This document shows, piece by piece, positions 35,467-44,485 of a stretch of DNA of 64,000 bases. Numbering within the stretch: the first letter of the stretch is position 1; each line of letters starts with the position of its first letter. The position numbers were made by a program, and so were the translations under genes. The notes below the pieces were generated by a model. That model saw nothing but the letters and a program-made list of their open reading frames with translations. It made no database searches and was not told where the DNA came from. The stretch lies in assembly GCA_020638595.1 (NCBI GenBank), contig JACKIG010000012.1, forward strand, positions 71,001 to 135,000, written 5' to 3'. Origin of the DNA: Rhodospirillaceae bacterium (GTDB lineage: Bacteria; Pseudomonadota; Alphaproteobacteria; DSM-16000; Inquilinaceae).

Positions 35467-37656
35467 ATGTTCGGCCGTGGCAGCGGGGGTATCCTCCGCA
35501 GCCCGGACCACGGTGGTGCGAACGCGCCGGCGGGAAAGGGCTTCAGCGTCGTCTATGTCGGGGATTTCCGCGTTGAGCGGGATGCGATCGTCCGCACGGT
35601 AGAGGAAGTTCGCATCAACGCCCGGTGCGGCATCCCCACGGGGTTGCTGCAGGCGACGTCCGTCTCGAACCCCAATCCGCATATCCTGCCGCCGGTCGAC
35701 CGGTTGGTGCGGCGGGGGCTGGCGCAGGTGGTCGCGGGCAGCGCGCTGGCATACGCCCAGCTGGCAATCGTCACCATGCCCGATATCACCTTCGCCCGCC
35801 GCCCGACGACGCCGGTGCGGCTGATGCCGGAACGCGTGGTCGCGGTGCTGGACCGGCCGACGCCGCTGGACGAGATCCAGAGCCGGCACCGCCGGTTCCA
35901 GGAGCTGTTCGGCACAAACATCGCCTGGACGGCGGTCGGCAATGACCTGCAAGAGGTGCTGCGCGACGCCGGACTGCCGATGCTGGGCAGCGTGTGGGCC
36001 GCCTTCGGCGAGGTCCGGCCGGGCCGTCGCCGTGATGACGCAACCGCGGCGGCGCGTCCGGTCATCGGCTGTTGCCCCGGCCGGGGGCGTGGCCATTGGC
36101 CATCCGACCGGGCGGCCCTGCACCGCCTGTACGATCCGGGGCGTTTCCAGGTCATCGTTCAGGGTGATCTGGGCGACGACGAGCAGCTGCCGCAATGGCG
36201 CTGCCTGAAACCCAACCAGCGCGCCGCCGGCCAGATCGTCTCCCAGCTCGACGCGTTCGTGTACTACCCGGACGACCGGCCGGAAGACCTGCCGGCGACC
36301 GCGATCGGCATGTCGCTGGCGGCCGGGATCCCGGTCTTCCTGCCGCCGTTCCTGAAGCCGGTGTTCGGGCCGGGCCCCGAATACGTGCCGATCGAGCGCG
36401 CGGCGGATGCCGTCGCCCAGAGGATCGCGCGCAAGCGGCGGGACTCCGCCACGGATTTCAGTTGCGAGGAAGCGCATCTGCGCCGCCTCGGGCGGCTGGT
36501 CGCCCTGCCCAGGGCCGCCGACGGCGCCGCCCAGGCCCCTGGGCGCCAGGCGCAGCATCGCCCGGCGGCCAGGCGGGCGTGCCGGCGCGTGCTGATGGTG
36601 CCCACCGGCGGCGTCGGTCTGGGCCATCTGACGCGGCTGCTGGCGATCGCCCGCAAGCTGCCCCCGGACGTCGAGCCGGTCTTCCTGAGCTTCTCGCCCG
36701 CCGTGTCCGCCGTGAGGGAGGCGGGCTTCTTCGCCGAATACGTGGTTCCGCATCACTATGCCGGCGTCGACGCGCGCAGCTACTACCCCTGGCTGATCGA
36801 CGAACTGACGTCGGCGATCGACCGCTATGGCACCTCATGCGTCGTCTTCGACGGCAACAACCCGATGAACGGGCTGATCGAGGCGGCCGCCCCGCGCGAT
36901 GACGTCGCCATGGTCTGGGTCCGGCGCGGCTTCTGGAAATGCACGCAGGCCAACGAAGCGGCCCTGAAGAAGGGGCGCTTCTTCGACCTGATCGTGGAAC
37001 CGCGGGATATCGCCGAGGAATTCGACGACGGCCTGACCCGCATGGCCGATGACGGTGCCCGCAAGGTCCCGCCGATCCGGTGCCTGGACAGCGAGGAGAT
37101 GCTGAGCCGCCGGGACGCGTGTGCGGCACTCAAGCTCGATCCCGACGGCGTCAACCTGCTGCTGCAGCTGGGGTCCGGCACGAACCGCGACATCGTCCCC
37201 CTGATCGACGCCGTCGTCGGGGAGGTGTCCGCCCTGCCGGGGTTCGAGCTGGCCAATCTGGAATGGATGATCGGGGAGTATTCCACGCGCCTGTGGCCGG
37301 ATGTCGTCAGCATCCGCGGCTTTCCCGTCGCGCGCTATCTCGCGGCCTTCGACATCGCCGTCTCGGCCGCCGGCTACAACAGTTTCCACGAACTGCTGTG
37401 CCACGGCATTCCCACGATCTTCGTGCCGAACGAGGCGGAGGAAATGGACAACCAGCTGGCGCGGTCGCTCTACGCGCAAGAGCAGGGTGCTGCCTTGTGC
37501 CTGCGCGGGAACGAATTCCGCGACGGCATCGGCGAATGCCTGCGGGCGCTGGCGGTGACGGAGGCGCGCCGGCTTCTCAGCATGAACGCCCTCAGACTGG
37601 CACAGCCGAACGGGGCGGCCGAGGCGGCGGAACTGATCGAAGGGGTCTGCCCATGA
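35467..37656 (+). CDS. Two-part GT-B glycosyltransferase (MurG/GT28-like C-terminal half)
   Basis: The 729-residue protein has two halves. The N-terminal 370 residues begin FSVVYVGDFRVERDAIVRTV and resemble a GT-B fold without obvious catalytic signature. The C-terminal half opens RVLMVPTGGVGLGHLTRLLA, the glycine-rich donor-fold start of UDP-sugar transferases, and carries GYNSFHELLCHGIPTIFVPN with a following EMDNQLARSLYAQEQGAA, the nucleotide-sugar-binding region of the MurG/GT28 group. It ends in ATGA overlapping the next glycosyltransferase. A role in building or attaching the glycan of the locus is inferred. The donor and acceptor are unknown. Confidence 0.75.
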   Translation: MFGRGSGGILRSPDHGGANAPAGKGFSVVYVGDFRVERDAIVRTVEEVRINARCGIPTGLLQATSVSNPNPHILPPVDRLVRRGLAQVVAGSALAYAQLAIVTMPDITFARRPTTPVRLMPERVVAVLDRPTPLDEIQSRHRRFQELFGTNIAWTAVGNDLQEVLRDAGLPMLGSVWAAFGEVRPGRRRDDATAAARPVIGCCPGRGRGHWPSDRAALHRLYDPGRFQVIVQGDLGDDEQLPQWRCLKPNQRAAGQIVSQLDAFVYYPDDRPEDLPATAIGMSLAAGIPVFLPPFLKPVFGPGPEYVPIERAADAVAQRIARKRRDSATDFSCEEAHLRRLGRLVALPRAADGAAQAPGRQAQHRPAARRACRRVLMVPTGGVGLGHLTRLLAIARKLPPDVEPVFLSFSPAVSAVREAGFFAEYVVPHHYAGVDARSYYPWLIDELTSAIDRYGTSCVVFDGNNPMNGLIEAAAPRDDVAMVWVRRGFWKCTQANEAALKKGRFFDLIVEPRDIAEEFDDGLTRMADDGARKVPPIRCLDSEEMLSRRDACAALKLDPDGVNLLLQLGSGTNRDIVPLIDAVVGEVSALPGFELANLEWMIGEYSTRLWPDVVSIRGFPVARYLAAFDIAVSAAGYNSFHELLCHGIPTIFVPNEAEEMDNQLARSLYAQEQGAALCLRGNEFRDGIGECLRALAVTEARRLLSMNALRLAQPNGAAEAAELIEGVCP

Positions 37657-39413
37657 GACACCTGGACGATGGGTCGATCGCCTTGCCCGCCGACCAGTGG
37701 CGCAAGACGCTGGTCGAGCTGGAATTGCAGGCGCGGCTGTGCGAACTGCTGGCCGGGCGGCTGGCCGTGGGCCGGCAGGACGGCGCGGGCGACGCTGGCG
37801 GGGCGGCTGCGGGAACGATCGCCGTCGGGTTCGGCGACCTGTGCAAGCCCCGCGACTACACGGCGCTTGTGCCGGTCTGCGTCCCCGACGATGTCGGCGT
37901 GGATTGGCCGCTTCCAAGCCCCGACCTGCCCGTCCTGCGGCCGCCGTCGGGCCGCACCGCGGCATCGCTGGCGGCGTCGCATTGCCCGGCCATCGGCTAC
38001 GATCTCTACGGCCTGGACGCCCGGGCGACAGAACAGGTGGTGCGGTCCATCGAGGCGGCCCAGCGCAACAACATGAACTTCGTCCCGGTCTTCATCACCG
38101 ACGGCCGGGAGGTGTCCGTTTTCCTGCGCTTCGGCTATGTCTTCGAGGTCATCCCGCCGGAAGGCTCGGCCCCCTTCGACCCCATATCCTGGGCCGCCTA
38201 CAAGCGCGATCGTTACGACCATATCCGGCGCAAGTGGGGGCTGATCTCGATCATCGATCTGTCCGGCCGGTCGGCGGCGAAGGCAAGCCGGGCCGGCGCG
38301 GCGTCCGTGGTCGTGGCGTTTCCCGACTATCGCGAAGGCAATCCCTACCAGTCGCTGATGTACCGCGACATCGGCAAGTCCTTTGCCCTGCTGTTCGGCG
38401 ATATCGAGCAGGCGAACCTCCAGGTCGCCAACGGGGCGGCGACGATCTTCCACCTGCACTGGGAAGACGCCGTCTACCGCTTCTATCCGCCGGACGGGCA
38501 GGATGCGGCCGTCACCCGGTTCCTCGACGGCGTGCGCCGGTTCAAGGGCGCCGGCGGACGGCTGGTGTGGACGGTCCACAATATCGTTGCCCATGACGGC
38601 GGCGGCGGGCGCGTGGGCGAACGCCTGAAACGCGAACTGGTCGGCCTGGCCGACCGGCTGCACGTCCATTCCGACTGGGCGCGCGACGAGCTGATCGGGA
38701 CCTACGCGGCCGAGGCGCGGCGGGTCGCGGTGGTGGAGCATCCGTCCTATGCCGACGTGTATCCGCCGGGGGCTGCGCGGGACGCGACGCGCGCGCAGTT
38801 CGGCCCGCGGCCGGACGATACGGTGCTGCTCTTCTTCGGCAACATCCGCCGCTACAAGGGCATCGAGGGATTGCTGGAGGCGGTCGAGCGCGCGGGACGC
38901 GACGTCAAGCTGATCGTGGCCGGACGCGCCGGGCCGTACAACCCTGTCGTGGCCGGCAGTGACAGGATCATCCGGATCGACCGCTACGTCGACGACCAGG
39001 AACTGGCGGATCTGCTGACGGCGGCCGATTTCGCGGTCCTTCCGTTCCAGCGCATCACCACCTCCGGCAGCCTGATGCTGGCGCTGACCTTCGGCGTGCC
39101 GGTGATCGTTCCCCGCCTGGCGTCGTTGCAGCACCTGATCCGCGACGGGCGCGAAGGTCTGCTGTTCGATCCGGACGATCCGGACGACCTGGGGCATGCC
39201 GTCGAACGTGCGCGGCAGCTTTCCGCCTGGCAGCGGCAGGCCATGGCGACGCTGGCGCGCGCGTCTGTCGCCTTGCGCCACCCGCACGTCTTTGCAGGAG
39301 AGATGCACGCGCTGCTGGCCGATCTCGCCGGCGGGTCGCCGATGCCCGAGGCAGCCGGTGCCCCGGCGGCGGCCGACGCGGCGGCACTGGCGCTGGGGTC
39401 CCGGAACCCCTGA
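37653..39413 (+). CDS. Glycosyltransferase family 4-like protein
   Basis: This 586-residue protein starts at the ATG of the ATGA overlap with the preceding gene, so the two are translationally coupled. Residues 1-200 are a variable N-terminal region. The GT-B domain follows: TIFHLHWEDAVYRFYPPDGQ and GGRLVWTVHNIVAHD in the acceptor half, VLLFFGNIRRYKGIEGLLEA and LIVAGRAGPYNPVVAG in the donor half, with FQRITTSGSLMLALTFGVPV close to the usual E-x7-E sugar-nucleotide site. GT4 enzymes are retaining transferases that use nucleotide sugars. The substrate cannot be read from the sequence. Confidence 0.85.
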   Translation: MRHLDDGSIALPADQWRKTLVELELQARLCELLAGRLAVGRQDGAGDAGGAAAGTIAVGFGDLCKPRDYTALVPVCVPDDVGVDWPLPSPDLPVLRPPSGRTAASLAASHCPAIGYDLYGLDARATEQVVRSIEAAQRNNMNFVPVFITDGREVSVFLRFGYVFEVIPPEGSAPFDPISWAAYKRDRYDHIRRKWGLISIIDLSGRSAAKASRAGAASVVVAFPDYREGNPYQSLMYRDIGKSFALLFGDIEQANLQVANGAATIFHLHWEDAVYRFYPPDGQDAAVTRFLDGVRRFKGAGGRLVWTVHNIVAHDGGGGRVGERLKRELVGLADRLHVHSDWARDELIGTYAAEARRVAVVEHPSYADVYPPGAARDATRAQFGPRPDDTVLLFFGNIRRYKGIEGLLEAVERAGRDVKLIVAGRAGPYNPVVAGSDRIIRIDRYVDDQELADLLTAADFAVLPFQRITTSGSLMLALTFGVPVIVPRLASLQHLIRDGREGLLFDPDDPDDLGHAVERARQLSAWQRQAMATLARASVALRHPHVFAGEMHALLADLAGGSPMPEAAGAPAAADAAALALGSRNP

Positions 39414-39487
39414 CCGTTGCGAAAGACCGCAAGCACACATGCCACGCAAGCCGTGCCGAACCGGTTGCCAGGAAGAAAGTACCTCCG

Positions 39488-42475
39488 ATGAAATACGACC
39501 TTCTGATCGGAACCCATCACAAGACCGGCACCGTCTGGATGCGGTCGATCTTCGCCCAGATCGCCTATGACCTGGGGGTCAGGTTCGAACGCATCCGGTT
39601 TGCCGACGAGGCCGCCCCGCCGGAAGGTGGCACCGGCCGGACCCTGACGGATCTGGGCGGCGCGGGCGAGCCAGCCGACGGCAACCGGGTGGTCTATTTC
39701 GACGATCACTCGGGCTTTCCCGGCGGGTTGGACGCGTCCCGGTTCCGCGGGCTGCACGTGGTCCGCGACCCCCGCGACCTGCTGATCTCCGCCGCCAACT
39801 ACCACGGCTGGGCGCGGGAAGGATGGCTGCACGACCCGCGGGACGACTTCGGCGGTGCCACCTATCAGCAGATGATCCGCAAGTCCGCCGACCTGCGCGA
39901 CGCCATCCGGTTCGAGATGGCATCCAGCTCGCGGTACAACATCCAGTCCATGGTGCGGTTCGATTGCGGGGACGTCTTCTACCAGGCGAAATACGAGGAG
40001 CTCATCACGGATCGCGATCTCGCCCGGTTCACCGAGATCTTCGAGTTCCTGGGCCTTGAGGGCGAGGAGCTGGAGGTGGCGCGCCAGGCATGCCTCGACC
40101 ATTCCATGTTCTCCGGGTCGGTCGAGGCGCAGACGCACAGCCATGTCCAGAGCGGTGCGGCCCAGCAGTGGGAGTACGTCTTCGATCACGACCTGCTGCG
40201 CGACTTCGAAGCATCCTTTCCCAAAGCCCCGGAGATCCTGGGATACCAGGCCTCGGACCCCGGCCTGTTGGTGCGCGACGACCCGCGGTACCATCACTAT
40301 ACGTCCCGGTTCGCGCTGAACTGGGGGCGCGAGGACGACGCGCTGGCATCGGCCCAGAGGGCGGTCGAGCTGGCACCGACCAACGAGGACTACCACCGGC
40401 TGGTCAGCGAGATCCTGGCCCGCCAGGGTAAGCTGACCGAGAGCGAGCGCATCCTGCGCACGGCGCTGCAGCTGTGCGGGCCGTCGCCGCGGCTGTTCCG
40501 CGACCTCAGCGACGTGCTGGCCCACCGCGAGCTGTTCGATGTGGCGGTGGAGGCCGTCGGCAATGCCATCGCCCTGAAGCCGACCGATCCGCAGCTGCAC
40601 TTCTTCAAGGGCAACCTGCGGATGCACCAGCAGATGTGGGCGGAGGCGGAGGCGGCCTATCGGGATGCGGTGTCGCTGAACAAGCGCTCCGCCGTCTATC
40701 GCCGCCAGCTTGCCGAAGCGCTGGAACGCCAGGCGCGGACTGCGGAGGCTATCGAAACCTGTCGGGAGGCGATCGCCGCCAATCCCGGCCATGCCCCCTA
40801 TCACACCTATCTGGGCACGCTGCTGGCCGAGGCCGGGCGGCTGGCCGAGGCGGAGGCGGCCCTGGAGACGGCGCTTGGGCTGGATCCGGATTCGGCGAGC
40901 GCCTGGCAGCGGATCAGCGGCGTGCTGGACCGGCTGGACCGGCTGGACGACGCGATTGCGGCGGCACAGAAGGCAGCCGCGTTCAGCGACACCAACGCCA
41001 ACTATCGCGACCAACTGGGGCGGCTGCTGGAACGCGGGACGCGGGTTGCGGAGGCGGAGCAGGCCTATCGCGATGCCATCGCCCTCGACCCGCAGGTGCC
41101 GCGCTATCACCGGCATCTGAGCGGCGCCCTGGAAGCGCAGGGGCGGCTGGCCGAGGCCATCGACGCCGCGGCCAGCGCGGCCGATCTCAGCGGCGATAAC
41201 GCGCGCTACTTCGCCCATCTCGGCCGGTTGTGCAGACAGGCCGGACAGCCGGCAGCCGCGGCGGAGGCGTTCGGGCGCGCACTGCAATGCGAGCCGGGCA
41301 ACGACGCCATCGCGCGGCAGCTGGACGCGGCGGCGCGGGCGGCGGCCCCGGCCCAGGCGTCGCCGGCCGCCGGGTCGCCCGAAGCCCCGCCGGCTGACGG
41401 CGAACCTGACGGCGAGCCTTCGGGGCCGTCCGGCGACGAGGCCGATCTGCCGGTGCTCGAGGACAGCATCCTGACGGAGTCCCCCGCCTATCTCAGCTGC
41501 CTCAGCCATGCCCTGGCGGATGCCGGACACCTGGAGGCGGCGATCGAGACGGCCGTGCGTGCGGCGGAAATGGGGACGGGTCAGGAGCGCTTGCAGCGGC
41601 ATGCCGAACAGCTGATGGCGCGCCGCGAGGAGCTGACGGCCGCCTGCGACGCGGGACTGGCGCTATTGCTGTCCGATCCCGCCGACGGGACGCAGAGGCG
41701 CAAGACCGCAACCGACCTTGCCGCACTGGGCCGCATCGACGAAGCGGTCGAGGTGCTTCGCCCGGCGATGGAGGCTTGTCCGGAAGACCAGGATCTGGCC
41801 GAGGCCTATGCGGCCCTCGTCGGCCGCGCCGGCCTGCCTGCCGACGCGCCGTCGGTGCGCAGGATCGCGCTTCGCAATGCCTGCCGCAGTCCGGAGTTCC
41901 ACGCCGATGTCGGCGGATCGCTGGAACGGCGCGGCGACATGGCGGCGGCGTTGCAGATGGCCCGACAGGCGGTCGAACTGGCGCCGGGCACGGCCCGCCA
42001 TCTGCGCAATCTGGGTGAGATGCTGTTGCGCAGCGAGGGTGACACCGCCGCTGCCGAGGCGGAGGCCGTCTTCCGGACGGCGCATGGGCTGGAACCGGAC
42101 AAGCCGGGGCACCTGCGCCTGCTCGGCGATGCGCTTGCCCGGCAGGAGCGATGGGCGGAGGCCGGCCAAGCCTTTCAGCACGCGCTGACCCTGGCGCCGG
42201 ACAGCGCCGCCATCCGTATCCGGCTGGGCGACGTGCTGGCGGCATCCGGCGATATGGAGGGTGCAGCCGAAGCCTATCGGCGGGCGATCGCCCTGAAGCC
42301 CGAAGCCCTTCCGGTCTATGGCCGCTTGACCCGCGTGCTCGACACGCTGGGCCAGCGGCAGGCCGCCGCGGACATGATCAACCGGGCATTGGCGCTGGCG
42401 GGGGACGATACCGCCCAGCGCCGCCGGCTGGAAAAGGTCGCCGCGACGCTGGAGAGCGCGGCGGCCGGTGCGTGA
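39488..42475 (+). CDS. Sulfotransferase-TPR fusion protein
   Basis: The 995-residue protein joins a PAPS-dependent sulfotransferase domain (residues 1-250) to a long tetratricopeptide superhelix. The sulfotransferase part shows the phosphosulfate loop LLIGTHHKTGTVWMRSI and the 3'-phosphate motif LHVVRDPRDLLISAANYH. TPR units start near residue 275 (NWGREDDALASAQRAVELAP) and continue to the C-terminus in two blocks, separated by a low-complexity Ala/Pro/Glu linker at about 620-655. A typical unit is AEAAYRDAVSLNKRSAVYRR. The arrangement mirrors the TPR-GT41 enzyme at 23.8 kb and suggests that TPRs recruit a long repetitive protein acceptor. Confidence 0.85.
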   Translation: MKYDLLIGTHHKTGTVWMRSIFAQIAYDLGVRFERIRFADEAAPPEGGTGRTLTDLGGAGEPADGNRVVYFDDHSGFPGGLDASRFRGLHVVRDPRDLLISAANYHGWAREGWLHDPRDDFGGATYQQMIRKSADLRDAIRFEMASSSRYNIQSMVRFDCGDVFYQAKYEELITDRDLARFTEIFEFLGLEGEELEVARQACLDHSMFSGSVEAQTHSHVQSGAAQQWEYVFDHDLLRDFEASFPKAPEILGYQASDPGLLVRDDPRYHHYTSRFALNWGREDDALASAQRAVELAPTNEDYHRLVSEILARQGKLTESERILRTALQLCGPSPRLFRDLSDVLAHRELFDVAVEAVGNAIALKPTDPQLHFFKGNLRMHQQMWAEAEAAYRDAVSLNKRSAVYRRQLAEALERQARTAEAIETCREAIAANPGHAPYHTYLGTLLAEAGRLAEAEAALETALGLDPDSASAWQRISGVLDRLDRLDDAIAAAQKAAAFSDTNANYRDQLGRLLERGTRVAEAEQAYRDAIALDPQVPRYHRHLSGALEAQGRLAEAIDAAASAADLSGDNARYFAHLGRLCRQAGQPAAAAEAFGRALQCEPGNDAIARQLDAAARAAAPAQASPAAGSPEAPPADGEPDGEPSGPSGDEADLPVLEDSILTESPAYLSCLSHALADAGHLEAAIETAVRAAEMGTGQERLQRHAEQLMARREELTAACDAGLALLLSDPADGTQRRKTATDLAALGRIDEAVEVLRPAMEACPEDQDLAEAYAALVGRAGLPADAPSVRRIALRNACRSPEFHADVGGSLERRGDMAAALQMARQAVELAPGTARHLRNLGEMLLRSEGDTAAAEAEAVFRTAHGLEPDKPGHLRLLGDALARQERWAEAGQAFQHALTLAPDSAAIRIRLGDVLAASGDMEGAAEAYRRAIALKPEALPVYGRLTRVLDTLGQRQAAADMINRALALAGDDTAQRRRLEKVAATLESAAAGA

Positions 42476-42550
42476 CGGCAGGCCGGGACGGTCGTGGCGG
42501 AGGCAACGAACGATGGTGTCTGGTGCAGACCGTCAGGGAGGTGTTGGACA

Positions 42551-44215
42551 ATGCGATGGGTGTTGAGTGGGACTGTTCTCGCATTGGCGTCCGTGCAGCT
42601 TCTCGGGGCCTGCGCCGCGGACCGGGGAACCGCCTACCGTCTGGAAGATGCCGGTGCGATCGACGAGGCGCGCGACATCTGGGTCGACCTGGCCGACGAC
42701 GGGGATACGACCGCGGCGTTGCGTGCCGCCCGGCTGTATCTGGATGACGAGCACGCGGACCGCTGCGACGCGGTGGGGCTGCTGACGGATGCCGCCGATC
42801 AGGGGGAAGTCCGGGCGATGGCCCTGCTCGGCGACCTGTATTTCGAAGGCGAATGCGTGGAGCAGGATTTCCTGAGGGCGCGGGCGCTTTACGCCACCGC
42901 CATCGGTGATCTCGAAACGGGCTTCGTCGGCATCAGGCTGGGCGAGATCTACTCCCTCGGCCTTGGCGCGGCCGTGGACCCGGAGCTGGCACAGGCCGCC
43001 TATAGCAAGGCCGCTTATTATTTCGCCAACAACCTGACCAGCCCCTCGCGCTATCATCGCCTGGGGACGCTGTATCGGGACGGGCTTGGTGTCGACCAGG
43101 ACGGCCAGCGGGCCATCCAGCTGTTCGAAACGGCGGCAAACGGCGGGCATGTGCCGGCGTTGCGCGCGCTGGGGGACCTCTATGCCTCCGGCGCCCCGGG
43201 TGTCGAGCCTAGGCCCGAGCTGGCCTATTCGTTCTATTCCCGGGCCTTGGAGCTGGGGGAGTGGCAGGTCTATCCGGCACTGATCGACATGGTCATGGCC
43301 GGCAACGGGACAACGGCCGATCCGGCGCGCGCCGAGGCGCTGCGCGCGCAGGCGGTGGAGCGGCTGACCGGGCTTGCCCAGGGCGGGGATACGCGGGCGG
43401 CCCGGCTGCTTGTCCGCATCACCCGCGGCAGCCCCGCCCTGCAGGACGATACGGCCACGGTCCTTGCCCAGCTGCAAAGCGATGTGGGCCCGTCGGATGC
43501 GGACTCGCTCGACCTTCTGGGGGACAGCTATTTCTTCGGAACCAGCGTGGAGCGGGATATCGACCGCGCCTTGGACTATTACCTGCAAGCGGCGGCGGAC
43601 GGCAGCCGCAACCGGTTGAACCGGATCGCCATGATCTACGATTCCGTCGAATCCCGGCACCACGACCCATCGATCGCCAATCAGTACTGGGCGATGGATG
43701 CGGAAATCCTCAGGGGCCTTTCGGAACAGGGGCAGCCATCCGCCATGGTGTCCCTGGCCAACATGTACCGGCGCGGGCAGGGTCTCCCGACGGACGGGGC
43801 GGCGGCGCGATCCCTGTACGAACAGGCAGCGGCCCTGGGGTCCGCCGACGCGATGACCCGGCTGGGCGATCTCTACCGCACCGGTGCGCCGGGCCTTCGG
43901 TCGGATGCCCAAATGGCTGTCCAGTGGTATGAGGCGGCCATCGAAGGGGGGGATCTCTGGGGCGCGGTGGACCTGGCGAAGCTGTACCTGGGCGGCCGGG
44001 GCGTGCGCTCGGACCAGGCGCGCGCGCTGCACCTGTTCGGCCGGGCCGCGGACTGGCTGGAACAGCAGGCGAGAGCCGGCGACGGCCGTGCGGCCTTCGA
44101 ACTGGCGGAGCTGTACGAGCGGGGCTGGGGGGTCGGGCCGAGCCTGGAGCAGGCCCGCCTGTGGTATGTGCGCGCCGACGAACTGGGGGAAGCGCGCGCG
44201 GCCGAAAGGCTCTAG
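42551..44215 (+). CDS. Sel1-repeat lipoprotein
   Basis: This 554-residue protein begins with a lipoprotein signal peptide (TVLALASVQLLGAC, lipobox LLGAC with Cys 21), so it should be anchored in the outer membrane or periplasmic leaflet. The rest is a run of Sel1-type solenoid repeats, such as VRAMALLGDLYFEGECVEQD, SRYHRLGTLYRDGLGVDQDG and AMTRLGDLYRTGAPGLRSDA. AGGGAGGTG precedes ATG 42551. The size and build resemble AlgK-like scaffold lipoproteins of exopolysaccharide export, but no direct relation can be claimed. It closes the plus-strand block and converges with the CRISPR-Cas operon. Confidence 0.82.
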   Translation: MRWVLSGTVLALASVQLLGACAADRGTAYRLEDAGAIDEARDIWVDLADDGDTTAALRAARLYLDDEHADRCDAVGLLTDAADQGEVRAMALLGDLYFEGECVEQDFLRARALYATAIGDLETGFVGIRLGEIYSLGLGAAVDPELAQAAYSKAAYYFANNLTSPSRYHRLGTLYRDGLGVDQDGQRAIQLFETAANGGHVPALRALGDLYASGAPGVEPRPELAYSFYSRALELGEWQVYPALIDMVMAGNGTTADPARAEALRAQAVERLTGLAQGGDTRAARLLVRITRGSPALQDDTATVLAQLQSDVGPSDADSLDLLGDSYFFGTSVERDIDRALDYYLQAAADGSRNRLNRIAMIYDSVESRHHDPSIANQYWAMDAEILRGLSEQGQPSAMVSLANMYRRGQGLPTDGAAARSLYEQAAALGSADAMTRLGDLYRTGAPGLRSDAQMAVQWYEAAIEGGDLWGAVDLAKLYLGGRGVRSDQARALHLFGRAADWLEQQARAGDGRAAFELAELYERGWGVGPSLEQARLWYVRADELGEARAAERL

Positions 44216-44241
44216 CCCGCGGGGGGCGGGGCTTCCGGCGG

Positions 44242-44392
44242 CGGGCCATCCCTGCCGTTGCAGGGGCGGGAAGCGCGCGTCCTCCGTCCCGGCAGGCGCC
44301 TCGGGTTCATCCCTGCGGGTGCAGGGGCGGCCAGTCGATGATCACCCGATCGGATCCCTGCTGGGGTTCATCCCTGCCGACGCAGGGGCAAA
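44242..44392 (-). CRISPR. Two-spacer type I-E CRISPR array (three 29-bp repeats, 61-bp period)
   Basis: Repeats lie at 44242-44270, 44303-44331 and 44364-44392. Each contains CATCCCTGC-N3/4-GCAGGGGC, which is an inverted repeat able to form the crRNA hairpin, and the spacing is exactly 61 bp (29 + 32), the type I-E rule. Read on the minus strand the repeat ends GGGATGAACCC, matching the ATGAACC(G/C) handle of type I-E crRNAs, so the array is transcribed in the same direction as the cas genes. The repeat at 44242 is the most diverged and is the distal one. A further CATCCCTGG at 44433 may be a decayed repeat. The leader would be 44393-44485. Confidence 0.82.
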
Positions 44393-44485
44393 GATGCCGC
44401 CGCCTCCCTGTTCTTCCGGCTGTCATCGGCGGCATCCCTGGGGCGATCCGTTGTGACGCATGCCGGGGCCGTGCGGTCATCGCCG

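Noticed and set aside
44433..44450. A fourth CRISPR repeat
   Set aside because: Only CATCCCTGGGGC-like sequence is preserved and the offset from the third repeat is 64 instead of 61 bp; it may be a decayed repeat but is not counted.
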